Source: Brachynemurus nebulosus (lineage: Eukaryota > Arthropoda > Insecta > Neuroptera > Myrmeleontidae). From it: a stretch of 64,000 nt of DNA. Positions 43,801 to 54,913 of the stretch are shown here, one piece after another (positions within the stretch are counted from its first letter, which is position 1; every line of letters begins with the position of its first letter). The position numbers were made by a program, and so were the translations under genes. Under the pieces are notes generated by a model. The model saw only the letters and a list, made by a program, of their open reading frames with translations, was not told the DNA's origin and did no database searches. Where the stretch lies: assembly GCA_035578155.1 (NCBI GenBank), contig JAPWDM010000015.1:3788001-3852000 (forward strand), in the 5' to 3' direction.

Positions 43801-43989
43801 GAAAGGAATTTTTTTGTAGGGGAATAATTGAAAGAAATTTTTCTTATCCATCCGCCGCATAAAAAAAGGATATGCTGTACATGATATTATATCAGTATTG
43901 ACTAATTTAATTTGTTTAAGAAAAATATTGTAACAAAATTGTACAAATGTATACAGATATTTTATAGTAAATAAAATTTACTTACAAAG

Positions 43990-44360
43990 TTATCCTGAGT
44001 TTCTCTCATTTCCGAATTTGTTCGGGTTAAACTATTGTGAATTATTTCAAACCATTTTACAGATAGTACGTAGACCGATGCCGTCCCTGCTCCCGATCGT
44101 GTCGATTCTCTTATTTTCCGAAGTTAGTAATATGTGGATTTAATGTTTTTAGTTTTGTTGATAATTTCTTTTTCGCCAAATCCACTTATATTCATCACCT
44201 CAATTTTTTTATATGCATTTTTTCTGGCTTGTTTATTACGGTACAAATTGTGTCTCACATTCCAAACGCATTCGTGTTTTAGATATTCATTAACAAATTT
44301 TAAGCTAATATCTTCATTCCACCAAGCCATATTATTAATTTTTAAATAAATTGCTGCCAA
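43990..44360 (-). pseudogene. MADF-domain protein of a Harbinger element
   Basis: 44,124-44,360 (78 aa) has the MADF start WNEDISLKFVNEYLKHECVW and NLYRNKQARKNAYKKI. The domain continues in another frame (about 43,995-44,125) with a KIRESTRSG-like stretch. PIF/Harbinger elements carry a Myb/MADF DNA-binding protein beside the transposase, which lies 0.6 kb upstream here on the same strand. Confidence 0.6.
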
Positions 44361-44637
44361 GCCGGTTATCCAATGAATAACTGGCGTGGCTTCAGAAAAA
44401 CTATATTCTGTTGTTAAACAGGATATAGCCGGATATGCGTTACTTCAGGGTTATCAATATGAAGAAAATAAATCCCTAGATTTACGTTTTCTTCTTAAAA
44501 AATTACACTGTAGATTTAACTTAAAAATCATTAAAAAATATCATTTAATTTTTTTATCGATTTTTTTGATTCTTTCTAATGACGCAAAGAGCCAAAATGC
44601 CTTTCCCGTAATTTTTTGTAAAGTGTTTAAAATAAAG
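44361..44637. other. No gene recognised
   Basis: Intervening sequence between the MADF and Harbinger transposase pieces. Confidence 0.35.
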
Positions 44638-44675
44638 CAGCGGTTCTCAACCTTTTTTCTGTCAAGTACCCGTTA
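44638..44675 (+). mobile_element. hAT-like terminal sequence
   Basis: CAGCGGTTCTCAACCTTTTT is a typical hAT terminal inverted repeat. A partner end was not found. Confidence 0.4.
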
Positions 44676-44992
44676 ACTGGGCTTTTTGTTCTATTACCAA
44701 TCCAAAATAAAATTTTCAAGTTCTTGTTACCAGTGTTCTTGTTTATTATAAATTTATTCGTGATCCTTTTGAAATTACCGTAGGTGATATGATCTGAGAT
44801 AATGAAAGCCAAAAATAATTACAAATATTAAAGATATAAGAAACTGTGTAGTAGGTATTTTTACAGGGCACTTTAAACAGTAGTTATAATTTTTTGTGTT
44901 TTAATTGAAACAGCTTATGGTTTTGTGCCATCCGCTATTACCAATAATTTTTAAGGCAAGGATTAAAATTATTAAATTCAATAAAAAAATAT

Positions 44993-45464
44993 TTATTTAC
45001 ATACCTTCATAAATTTCTTCAGGGATTCATAAATTGCTTCGCATACTTTCGGAATCATAGTAGAAATAGTAGACTTCTCCAATCGGAATATATGCTGCAG
45101 ACTTCTTAACGAACTTCCATTACCAAGCACATATAAAACTGCTTGCAGTTTTGTTTCAGCAGGTATTGCACTTCGGAATTTGGCATTTTCCCTTTGTATT
45201 TTGTTTTCAATTTTAACAAGAAGATCATTAAATGAATTTTTCGTCATCCGCAATATATTAAAATATTCTTTCAGATTCTCTGCCATAATTTCCTTTAAAA
45301 TAGTGTTAGAAGCTCCCAAAATACTTCTCCGACTTATCAAATTTTTTCACTCACAAACATTTCTTTTTGTTACAAGATTTCTCTTTTATTTTGCCTTCAA
45401 TTATTTTAACTATATTCTTTGTTATTGAATTAACAGCACACCGAACATGTTGGCGTTTATCCAT
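44993..45464 (-). pseudogene. Harbinger (PIF) transposase, N-terminal part
   Basis: The likely start is ATG at 45,464. An in-frame stop follows near 45,350, then 44,993-45,340 reads SRRSILGASNTILKEI...LRMTKNSFNDLLVKI...AIPAETKLQAVLYVLGNGSSLRSLQHIFRLEKSTISTMIPKV, the helix-turn-helix region before the DDE domain (compare HARBI1). The frame closes at a GTATGT splice-donor-like site (45,003). The DDE catalytic exon is not seen, so the element is not autonomous. Confidence 0.7.
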
Positions 45465-45703
45465 TGTTGATTTTATGAATTAATATATTTCGTATATTCC
45501 GAGAGAAACAAAAATAAAACTAACAATAGTGTTAGATTGTTAAATTAAAAATTTTCTACTTATCACTCATTTTTTAATGTGTTGATTTATAATTTTTATT
45601 ACGGTCACTTGTATTATACTGATCAGGTATAGAAACAAATTGTATTATGGAAACGGATGTGCATGTGTGTATTTTGATCAAAGTTCATTCTTAGAATTAA
45701 TTA

Positions 45704-45816
<113 letters not shown>

Positions 45817-45852
45817 TAATATTAATAGATTTGAGCGTTACTTTATGGTATT

Positions 45853-45985
45853 CCATATTTGTAAATAGTAAACAAATATTTTACTTCGTAAAAATACCAC
45901 TTTTTATTTTGAAACTGTGACAATATTGCTTTAAAATAAAAAGTTGTATTTTTGCGAAGTAAAATATTTGTTTATGATTTACAAA
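45853..45985. repeat. ~133 bp palindrome (hairpin MITE-like)
   Basis: ATTTGTAAATAGTAAACAAATATTTTACTTCG... on the left pairs with ...CGAAGTAAAATATTTGTTTATGATTTACAAAT on the right; the centre is about 25 bp. Confidence 0.7.
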
Positions 45986-46048
45986 TATACATCAGCTTTT
46001 ATGAGAAACAAATTTTTCTGAAAAATTTGACATAAAATATTCTTTATA

Positions 46049-46225
46049 CAGCGGAACCTCTCTTAATCGGACAGCATTTTCATGCAAAAATTACCATTGA
46101 AATATGAAAATGGCTAATTTTGATTCCTTTAACGTATGAAGTGGAGCACTATAAATAACTGACTTTGTATAGAATTTCGGGAAATTTGATTTAAAATTTT
46201 TGCGTTCGGTTAACAGAGGTCCGTC
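46049..46225. mobile_element. pogo/Tigger-type MITE
   Basis: The left end CAGCGGAACCTCTCTTAATCGG directly follows TA. The right end reads CGGACCTCTGTTAACCGAAC on the other strand. These resemble pogo/Tigger terminal repeats. Length ~177 bp with no coding. Confidence 0.55.
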
Positions 46226-46312
46226 ATCACGTATATTACATTTTATTAAAGCTACAATAACCGTAATTTTATTGTTAGAAATTATAAAATTTGAAACTAC
46301 ACATAGTATTTT

Positions 46313-47400
46313 TCATTTCAAAGAGAACTTACAATCAAAACAGAACTGCAAAAACAACAGAAAAACTATAGCTAAGAAAAATAAATCACATTTCCTGATT
46401 TTTTTTAAAAATATTTTTAAAGAGAATTTTAAACTAATATTTTTACCTTTCAAAACACTTATTATAAAATAAGTTTTTACACATGGTTTTTCCTTTGTTT
46501 CACTCCACGTATGTTTTGTCAGCGGTTCATCTGTAAGTGTTTTCTTTAAATTCCTTTTTATGAATTTAGACAGATCGTTTCCTCCTGACATTATATATAA
46601 TTATTTCTGAAATAGAAAAGGTCATTATTTTTCAATTTTTAAACATGGAATTAAAAATTAAAATTATTCTGCCAACCAACTGATTTCTTTGCTCCTCATT
46701 CTCAAAAAGGTTTCTTTCAAACTCTATAATCTCTATCTTTCATTTAGAGATAGTTTGGGTAACAAATTTTTATCGTTTGAGAATAAGTAGGAACTATTTT
46801 TTTTTAAGTTACGTACTTCCTTCCTTAAGGTCATAACTTCCTCTGTTAGCCGCGTAATTATTGCATTGCCTCTCTCTGTTTTTACGGCCATCCTCAATCA
46901 TCCGTGTTAGCGTCTTCAGTTTCCCTAATATTTCGCCCACATATTTTGGGTATTTTTCCTTATTTTTGGGACTAATTTTCTTTTGAAATTTGAAATTTTA
47001 CTTAGTTACAGTATTATTGTGTCTTTCAAAAAAATGTGGTATTGCCTGTAGTTAAGGTAACGTCCTGTGAGTTCCGTCTCCTATTTATAGGTGTAGACGT
47101 AACAGGTGGGTGTTCTACACTAGCGGAAATAATTAAAGGATCAAAAAAAAAAAAAAATTCCAAATTTTTAGTGATTTTTCGAATGGCTGTATCGTCGTGA
47201 AAAATGGTCGTATCGGAGTCGTAAGTAAAGCAATTTAAAGCTGGAAGTTTATAGTTTTCAGATCTTGCGATAAAAAAATTTTCAAAGCAACGTGTCTCGC
47301 TCAATCCTAATAAGTACACTGAAAAAAAATTTCCGAAATTTTTTCGGTTTCTTTTTTTGGTCCACGGACTTGGAAAATAATTTTCCGACTTAACCATCAT
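46313..47400 (-). pseudogene. DUF4806-type transposon protein remnant
   Basis: 46,313-46,591 begins GGNDLSKFIKRNLKKTLTDE and WSETKEK, resembling the end of the DUF4806 domain. About 46,660-46,960, in other frames, resembles its first half, and 47,026-47,400 is a low-similarity upstream frame. Such proteins accompany CACTA-like elements in animals. Several frames are broken. Confidence 0.4.
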
Positions 47401-47451
47401 ATGGACCGGATAACTTGTTTATTCAGCTTTAATTTGCTTTTTTTTAGATCT

Positions 47452-49075
47452 TTATACGACTACTTCCCGCTGAGATATCGGACTTTGAATGGAAAAGGAT
47501 CGTTTCGTTTTATCATTCTTACCGGGATTAATTTTTAAGAAATTGACGTATTGGAATTCGCTTCCTGTTGCTTGTGTTGTCCTGTACCGCTGAAATTCGC
47601 TTCCAGTTTCCAGTTGTGTTGTCCTATACTGCGGTCTTATCAACTCTGACTGGCTACATGGAATAGCATCTTCTGTATCTTCAACTTCAGTATATTCATT
47701 TCCAGTCATCATTCCTTATTGTTGGCTTCTCTGGTGGCATTTGTAATAAATGGTATAAAAACCTTTTTTATGTGATCTTCTAAGCAAACTATTTTGTTTC
47801 TGATTTCGTTTTCCTTAAAATTTACTTTAGGCCCGTTTTCGATATTGGTTGCCATAAATATATTAAAATTACTGGATATTATTGGTTGAGTGAAGTAAGG
47901 CTCGAAATTTTCAATTTCCATTCCTTCAAAGTGTGGAGTTTCATTGATATCAGTAATTTTTATTATTTTGATGATTTTGTTTTTCACACAACAAAAATTA
48001 TTTGGCTTTTTAATAGACAGGCAGAAATTTTTCAAATGAATTTTAACATACTGCCAATTCTTTATTTTTCCATAAGTAAATGGTATCTCTGGTTTTTTAA
48101 AAGATCTTAAACTTCTTTCCACCTGCCTATTGTACACCTCTACTGCTGCGTTTTTACTGCTTTTCCCTACTGTTCTTTTAAGTTTTTGTAAATAATTTTC
48201 AAATTTGAAAGCACTCGTATTTTAAATATGTAATATTTTTAGATAAATGCAATAAATAATGAAAATTACATGTTAATAATGGCAAATCATATAACTCTGG
48301 CACAAGATTTATAAAATTTTCTAATAATTTTTCTGCGCAATAGTTGTTAATGATACAACTATTATCTTCCAACAATATTCGTATAGCCAGTAATAAATTT
48401 AGAAAATTTAGAAATCTTTGTTTATTTAAAATATTCTTAAGTACAAAGGGACCCGTATATAAAAGAAATTATCTCAATTCTGTTGCTTTCCATCTATCCA
48501 ACTCTGATATCACGAGGTTTTCTTGCAAATTCAACAGGTATACACTCTCGCAAATTCACTAATCTTTCAGAAAGTGCTTTTATTTTCCAATTAGTTAGAG
48601 AGTAATTTTGCCCTTTAACTGTAACCATAAATTTATTAAAGATCGCATAACACCAAGACATACAATGTGTATATAATCCAGCGATATTTGCTCTACAATG
48701 TCTGTATTTAATCTTTATAATGCTATTGGTGCCAATTGATTGTGATGCTCTGGATTATTTCTTGCGCGGAATGATTCATTTGTCCTTAACGAACAAATTT
48801 TGGTTGGTGAAAAGATGACTTAATTTTTGAAAAATTCTCTCTTTGGTGTACATTTAACACAAGAATTATACTCCGTATGCCCTTTCACGTTAAAAATAAA
48901 AGATCTTGCTGGTGCATCACATATAAATGATCTTATTTTGACATTGTAAATATCATTTTTTAAAAATAAACCCATCGTTCATTAATTCTTCAATTTCTTC
49001 AACAAATAGTTGAAACTCATCTGCAGAATGAGGTTTGGTGTACCCTTCAAACGATCGGGGTCGGTGACGGTATCA
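47452..49075 (-). pseudogene. CACTA/EnSpm-like transposase remnant
   Basis: Minus-strand pieces in shifting frames. About 48,960-49,060 holds KPHSADEFQLFVEEI. About 48,840-48,930 holds RSFICDAPARSF and KGHTEYNSCVKC (Cys pair). About 48,540-48,720 holds an RECIPVEFARKPRDI-like block. 47,709-48,137 holds VYNRQVERSLRSF-type residues and CLEDHIKKVFIPF. I recognise the series CDAPARSF / GHT / IPxEFxRKPR from animal EnSpm-like transposases. Many stops; dead. Confidence 0.5.
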
Positions 49076-49705
49076 GATTCGGTGAAACTTCCTCCTTGCA
49101 CGCGGTCGATTGTTGAAATTCCAAAGTCGTTGGGTTCGAAAAGTAATTTAAATAATGAAATTTGTAAATTTGTTTAATTAGTTTTATTTTCCAAATCGTT
49201 TGATTACTCTAGTTTTCCATAAAACAATTTACACCAAGTCATCAAATATTTAATATAAATTGAAAATCATTCTTACTTTATAATGGATTCCAAAACGCAA
49301 TACATCAAATTTTAAAATATTTTAATTCATTATTTTTTAGTTAAATTTTAGTAAATTACATATTTGTTTTTTGTTTTATTGGTTTCATCTTATTGTAAGT
49401 TATACATTTTAATTTTGTGCATTTTTAAATTTTTATATATAAGGATATTTCTCATCAAATGTCGAAATTTAAGTCCCGAGCATTTCATGCTAAGTTGTAT
49501 GGGTTTATCATCAATGTAACATTTTTATTAAATTACTAGATATTTGCACTAATATTTTTAAAAAAAAATATAGATAATATATTCATAAAAAAAATACGGT
49601 TAATTTATTACTCTGAAAGTCATTCCCTCATCTTGTCCCTTGGTCCAAAATCAATAGTAAAAAATTAAAAAAACACAGATATATTAATATTCTAATAAAT
49701 TTAAT
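49076..49705. other. No gene recognised; left flank of the Polinton
   Basis: Very AT-rich; nothing seen before the AGTAGG terminus at 49,706. Confidence 0.5.
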
Positions 49706-50205
49706 AGTAGGTAGGCTGAGTCGTTACGACGGCAGGCGGGTTTTGCCGCACACTCCGCGTCAAAAGTATAGACCCCCATAATGGGTGGCCGATTAATTTT
49801 GTGTGGTACTGTACTTGGCTTTGTCAGACTTCCGGCGACTAATTGGTCTGTAGTTATTATCAACGCGCGATAAGCCGTTGTTGTTTGTTGAGTCAGTTAA
49901 TTGGTCTGTGCGTTGTGCGATAAGCCGTTGTTGTTTGTTGAGTTATAGTTAATTGGTCTGTGCGTGGGTTTTTTATGCTCATTAAAGTTAATTGACTAGT
50001 TTTTTTAACGTTGCGCGCTCATTAAAGTTAATTGGATAGTTATTTTGAGCTCATTAAAAAAGCTGATAAGACATTCCGGACTTCGGAATTGTGATATGAT
50101 AAATATTTTTTAGAAGCCAATCAAGTTAATTGGCATATGCGTGGGATGTTGATAACTTCTAATCTCGCCGCAATGGAATTTTAATTAATGTGTGACGTCA
50201 GCTAG
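49706..50205 (+). repeat. Polinton terminal repeat, copy A
   Basis: Matches 50,973-51,470 over most of its length (shared GCGTCAAAAGTATAGACCCC, GACATTCCGGACTTCGGAAT). Same orientation as copy B. The inverted partner would lie outside the window or is lost. Confidence 0.75.
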
Positions 50206-50341
50206 AGCGTGCATATAAATGAGCCGCGAAAACGTATCAGTGCCATTTATGCTTGTAGTACCTTGCCATTTCGTGAGCATACTCGCTAAGTATTGTTACA
50301 TTGCTATTGGTATATTACTGCTATTTGCTATTGCTATAATT

Positions 50342-50972
50342 ATGGCGGAAATAAATGAAATTACATCTAAAATGCTGGAAAATGTTCGCCAAGCATTAAT
50401 CAATTTGAATCAAACGGAGAACGCCGAGGAATTGGAACGATGGGTCAAACATTGTAATATAAACATACGACTCATCAATAGAGCTCTCTGAACCGCGAAA
50501 GATTTTGGTTCGAAACAACATCTCGATGCGGTGGTAAAATGCGCGGTTTTCGCATGCAAATGAAGGCGTTGCAAAAACAAGGTAATCATTTATAATATTT
50601 CAATATTGATTTCTATATACTATATATTGATTATTCTACAGGTGTTCGACTTAGAGGACGACCAAAACAAAGCAATAGACTGCGTTGGAAGGATACCGAG
50701 TCAGCGTTTGCCGGGCGTATTCGAACAGGTGTTATTACAAAACTTACTCACAAGGACCCGAAAATTTTCTTGGAAGATTGCGCATCACTGTTCATACGCC
50801 GCATAAAAACATTCTCAAGTCATATGTGACGGTGAAAGACAACACCAATTTTTGCGGAGAGTTTGTGAAAACGAGTGGCGATGAAGAAATATATGACTTG
50901 AAACATTCTAATACACCAAATAAAATTATTGATGGCGCAACCAATTTAAGCAATTGGTTCACCGAATACGTG
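50342..50972 (+). pseudogene. polB: Protein-primed DNA polymerase B, N-terminal fragment
   Basis: ATG at 50,342 starts a helical segment (NEITSKMLENVRQALINLN, then WVKHCNINIRLINRAL). After an in-frame TGA near 50,489 it continues with NRLRWKDTESAF at about 50,680-50,710 and NFCGEFVKTSGDEE, ending in ATNLSNWFTEYV at the break. These match the region preceding the exonuclease and polymerase domains in insect Polinton PolB as I recall it. Only this non-catalytic part is present. A GT...AG interval (about 50,582-50,641) could be a short intron. Another frame change lies at the A5 run near 50,808. A TATA box is at 50,214. Confidence 0.6.
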
Positions 50973-51470
50973 AGTAGGTAAGCTGAGTCGTTACGGGGGC
51001 ACACTGCGCGTCAAAAGTATAGACCCCCATAATGGGTGTCCGAATAATTTTGTGTCGTACTGTACTTGGTTTTATCAGACTTCCGGCGGCTAATTGGACT
51101 GTATAGTTATTATCAGCGTGCGATAAGTCGTTGTTGTTTGTTGAGTCAGTTAATTGGTCTATGTGTGATAAACCGTTGTTGTTTGATTGAGTTAATTGGT
51201 CTATGTGTGGGTTTTTTATGTTTATTAAATTTAATTGGCTAGTTTTTTGAACGTTGCGCGCTCATTAAAGTTAATTGGTGCTGATAAGACACTCCGGACT
51301 TCGGAAATGTGAAATCATAAATATTTTTTAGAACCCAATTAAGTTAACTGGCTAGTTTTTGAACGTTGCGCGCTCATTAAAGTTAATTGGCGCTGATAAG
51401 ACATTCCGGACTTCGGAATTGTGATATGATAAATATTTTTTTCTGAAACTCCCACCAAATTTCGCGAGTG
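50973..51470 (+). repeat. Polinton terminal repeat, copy B
   Basis: Same start and order as copy A. It contains an internal duplication of GTTGCGCGCTCATTAAAGTT...GACTTCGGAA (about 51,250 and 51,365). A weaker copy of the GACTT...CCGGAATTGTGA motif occurs at about 51,960. Confidence 0.75.
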
Positions 51471-51480
51471 TATAAAAGCT

Positions 51481-51798
51481 GTGAGTAAAAAATTCGAGAG
51501 CACAGCAAGCGTTGAGCAAGCAGTGAGATTTAGTTCAACAATAGAAAAATATCAACAACTTAGAACGAGCTACAAGAGTTTAATTAAAGCTAGTGAGCTT
51601 AAAGAGGGTGAAAAATATAAAATTTGTGGTTTTCGACGTGTGAAGACCAAGTTTGGTGAGCGGATTGTTGTGGAATTAGAAACGCATTCGTTGCTCTTAT
51701 CGGCCCGATTCAGGTATTTAACAGATGGGGTTTTAAAGGAAATTCAAGGACGGAAGTTTATCACTAGACGCAACAAGATTGGTGTTGTAATAATTTAA
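51481..51798 (+). CDS. Small conserved Polinton-associated protein (function unknown)
   Basis: The frame from GTG 51,481 to TAA encodes ~105 aa: a helical N-terminus, then ASELKEGEKYKICGFRRVKT, GERIVVELE and RFRYLTDGVLKEI. The beta-strand pattern after residue 40 suggests a small OB-like fold, and I recall similar short proteins near Polinton termini in insects; a nucleic-acid-binding role is inference. There is no in-frame ATG. A TATA box (51,471) lies only 10 bp before the GTG, so the 5' end is uncertain or broken. Confidence 0.5.
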   Translation: MSKKFESTASVEQAVRFSSTIEKYQQLRTSYKSLIKASELKEGEKYKICGFRRVKTKFGERIVVELETHSLLLSARFRYLTDGVLKEIQGRKFITRRNKIGVVII

Positions 51799-53159
51799 AT
51801 GAGTTAGAAATTAGCAAACTCTATAAATATTATCTAATTTATAAGAATAAAAAATGTATTGAATTTGTAGCATAAAAAGATACGTATAATAAATGAAAAA
51901 GAACATACATTGTGTGTATAATTATTTTTATCATCCTTAGTTCTAATAACCTTTTCCAGACTTCCCAACTCCGGAATTGTGAGATCATAGATATTTTTAG
52001 AATTATTTTTCACACGCATGTTATAACTTGTTAGCAGAATGCTGAATCAGAAATCAGTTTCTATTTCTAGAACACGGGTTAAGACTTGTTATGAGAGCGC
52101 GGGATCGAAAATATGCTTCTACTTTTAGCATATAAAAATTGTTTCCAAACGCCCACAATCAAGAAATCTGTTTCTACAACGCCACCAGCTCTAGGTATTT
52201 TTCCATACTTTCATTCATTATACAAAATGTGCATTTAAACAAACCGAAGTTATTGTACACATGCTATATTTGCTTTAAAAGCAAATTTATTGTAGACTCG
52301 AGGTATACATACATATTAATCTTATCAGTAGATAAAAATAATTTTATAACAAAAAGAATTAAAAGAGATAATTATTATGCCTATTTATATAATATGTAAA
52401 TTTAGGCTTTACGCTTTATCTAGTAGTATAATAAATAGTGTTCATTGGTCTGTGATATCAACATATTTTGAGAACTATAAGTTGCTTTAATTCTGATGCA
52501 GTTATATAAACGAAATAAAAATATTATCTAATATGTATATGAAATCTGAATGAGGCGGCATACTACAATAATAATAATAATATACGAGGTGTTTACAAAG
52601 TATATATGTTCTTCATAAAATACAGGGTGTATATAGTAAATATAGTTTGTACCACTAAAATTCTAATTTAGACAAGTAAATGGACTAATATTTGGGAGCA
52701 AGTATTGCTTTTGGCTGCGGCGGGGCTACTTGAGAATGAACTATGTAAATTGGTACTTCCATATTCTGTATATAGCTATTCATTCATGAACTAATCAATT
52801 TTAATCAATAGAATGTAGTTTCAGCTCAACTAAGCATAATATTGGGAAACATATCATCAACTTAACCGCATTTGGGTTTAGTATTTGTCAAGTGTTCGAT
52901 ATATTACGTGAAAATATGAAAATTGGGTTTGGGGTTATTAAACATAAACTCATATGAAAATTGGGTTTGGGGTTATTAAACATAAACTCATATAAGTATT
53001 AAAACATTTTTATTTTAAAAACTATGTATATTACACGTATATTATTTTGTTATCTAAATACATCCATATAAATAATTATAAATATAAGTATACAAAATTT
53101 TTTGCTTTATTCACAATAATAGTAAGAATCTTAGTTAATCAGTTAATCGCAAATTTGAA
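51799..53159. other. No gene recognised; contains a ~42 bp tandem duplication
   Basis: AT-rich. ATGAAAATTGGGTTTGGGGT...AAACATAAACTCAT occurs twice in tandem at about 52,917-52,990. No supported ORF. Confidence 0.5.
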
Positions 53160-53513
53160 AACTTAAACCTCAGAACTGTTATCTTCATCACTTAGCAGAT
53201 GTTTCTTTAATACAAGCGGCGCGGCGGTTTTATAATTTCAGCTAACTCATCGATTATTGAAGATATTTCCCGCCCCACATTAGTATTTTTTAGCTTATTG
53301 ATGTTCTCAATTAAATTGTTATGATTTTTAGGTAATAACTAAATGTGGTGGGTTGAAAAAATCACATTCGTCTTCTAGCATATTTAAACTATATAAAATA
53401 TTCAAAATTTCTTGTCCAGTTGCAGTGATGGTAATTAGTTCTAGTAACTTATATATTGTTTTTTGAATGTGCCAATTATTAACATACTCCAAGCGTTTGT
53501 AGAATTGTTGCAC
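53160..53513 (-). CDS. Hypothetical protein
   Basis: 53,328-53,513 encodes 61 aa (YKLLELITITATGQEILNIL). The minus strand downstream stays protein-like in shifted frames (NKLKNTNVGREISSII, then a Lys/Asp/Glu tail), so a longer ancestral product to about 53,165 is likely. It is all-helical with no recognised domain. It follows the zinc-finger gene on the same strand. Confidence 0.35.
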
Positions 53514-53562
53514 TTAAAATGTTTAGTTGGTATTTCTATTTCAACACATTCCTTTGAATTGC

Positions 53563-54147
53563 CTATTCTACGATGCTGTAGACTTGCTGGTCTGATGCAA
53601 ATGGGAGCTTGTTCGTAATCTTTTCTGCAAACTCTTTGATCATTAAAATATCTAGAGTCAGCTCTAAAACGTTAGTTAATTTTTGAAATAACGTTGTTTC
53701 ATTAGTAATAGATGTTAACTTATTTTCTCGCCCGTTTCCATTAACCCAACTATCTTTTTTATACATCGATTGCAAAATGTTTTGTGGTTTTTTTAGGGAA
53801 TCAAATTTAGCTTTAATCGATTTGGTTGCAAATATCATATCAATGGGGCTCAAGGTGTAATCAATATCATTTACTGAGTTATTTTGAATTAAGCATGATG
53901 TATTTTTATCACTCACATTTTTTGCATTAACAATATAATCATCACCAAAAGCACCGCCACCATAATTAGATGTAGAACCATCATTTTGTACTGATAAAGT
54001 TTTATTTGATAAGGCGTCATCTTTGAACTTGTTCGCATCAGTCTTAGCACCATTAACGTAATTTACTGAATTATGTTGAGTACGTAAATGTCGAGAAAGA
54101 TTGAACTTTCTTGTAAATATTCTACCACAAAATTCGCAAATATACAT
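53563..54147 (-). CDS. C2H2 zinc-finger protein
   Basis: 194 aa. One classical finger at the very N-terminus, YICEFCGRIFTRKFNLSRHL followed by RTQH. A low-complexity Asn/Asp linker comes next, then MIFATKSIKAKFDSLKKP, which resembles MATKSIRAKYRALKD near the N-terminus of the DUF8207-type protein at 56,310-57,334. A hydrophobic helical C-terminus follows (LTNVLELTLDILMIKEFAEK). Probably a DNA-binding regulator; this is inference. It is divergent from the 54,239 gene with 91 bp between starts. Frame intact. Confidence 0.65.
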   Translation of the reverse strand: MYICEFCGRIFTRKFNLSRHLRTQHNSVNYVNGAKTDANKFKDDALSNKTLSVQNDGSTSNYGGGAFGDDYIVNAKNVSDKNTSCLIQNNSVNDIDYTLSPIDMIFATKSIKAKFDSLKKPQNILQSMYKKDSWVNGNGRENKLTSITNETTLFQKLTNVLELTLDILMIKEFAEKITNKLPFASDQQVYSIVE

Positions 54148-54238
54148 AACTTAACAGTGTAATTTGTTCACGAGTAACTTGTCAACTGACTAGAAACTTG
54201 TTGTGCTCCAGTACTTATATACCCCCGAAGAAACAGAT

Positions 54239-54826
54239 ATGCCAATTGGTGAATTTTTCGAAAAAGAGCCAACGTTAATAAACGAGCTGACTTTGAGCAC
54301 ATTTCTGCAAATCTATAAATACATCAATTTGAATGTATTGAAAAGTTATGGTGCAAAAATCATACGTCGCGCATGGATTTGGTTACCGGCTGACTATCAA
54401 AAAATATTTCAAGACTGTGAACCATGCTTTGAGCACTACTATCGACCGTGGCAGCAAGATCATGCTGATGGTCCGCCAAGTTTGAAACAACATTGTCAAA
54501 TGTGTAAAAATGGTATTAAAATGGAGGAAGATTTTCAACCGCCCGCTGGTCAACCGCTAACATTTACCACACAAATTTTACGAATCGAAGATATATTTTT
54601 ATTACAACCTGATTTGTATTTACATGTTAACAATTTAGATTTATTATTGTATTTAACGATAAAATTAATGAACTATGATATTTGGATAAAACATTTATAT
54701 ATGTATGATTATGTTAAGCCAGATTATGCTAAAAGAATTTGTGCAGTTTGGGATCAGTTACCTGAAAATGTAAAAAAATCACGTTCTGGGGTAATAGAAC
54801 ATATACGCAAATTATATAATTTTTAA
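54239..54826 (+). CDS. Hypothetical protein, 195 aa
   Basis: The ATG at 54,239 is preferred over the upstream GTG because a TATA-like TTATATAC lies at about 54,215. An aromatic-rich protein: RAWIWLPADYQKIF, then CFEHYYRPWQQDHADGPPSL and a Cys/His cluster (HCQMCKNG) that could bind zinc with the Cys/His just before it. The C-terminal half is helical (DLLLYLTIKLMNYDIWIKHL). I recognise no family. Frame intact while its neighbours are broken, which argues for a real product. Confidence 0.55.
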   Translation: MPIGEFFEKEPTLINELTLSTFLQIYKYINLNVLKSYGAKIIRRAWIWLPADYQKIFQDCEPCFEHYYRPWQQDHADGPPSLKQHCQMCKNGIKMEEDFQPPAGQPLTFTTQILRIEDIFLLQPDLYLHVNNLDLLLYLTIKLMNYDIWIKHLYMYDYVKPDYAKRICAVWDQLPENVKKSRSGVIEHIRKLYNF

Positions 54827-54913
54827 TATTTATTTATTGTAAAATATTTCTGTATACATACTTATAACGTTTAAAATAAAAAATTATTAAACATAATTGT
54901 GAGTTATTTTTAT

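Larger units (their letters stand above)
49706..50972 (+). mobile_element. Polinton/Maverick element A, truncated
   Basis: Starts with AGTAGGTAGGCTGAGTCG, the same terminus as element B, then ~500 bp of terminal-repeat sequence with sub-repeats (TTGTTGTTTGTTGAGT, TTAATTGGTCTGTG) and a polymerase N-terminal fragment. It ends exactly where element B begins at 50,973, so B inserted into A or the two recombined. Confidence 0.7.
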
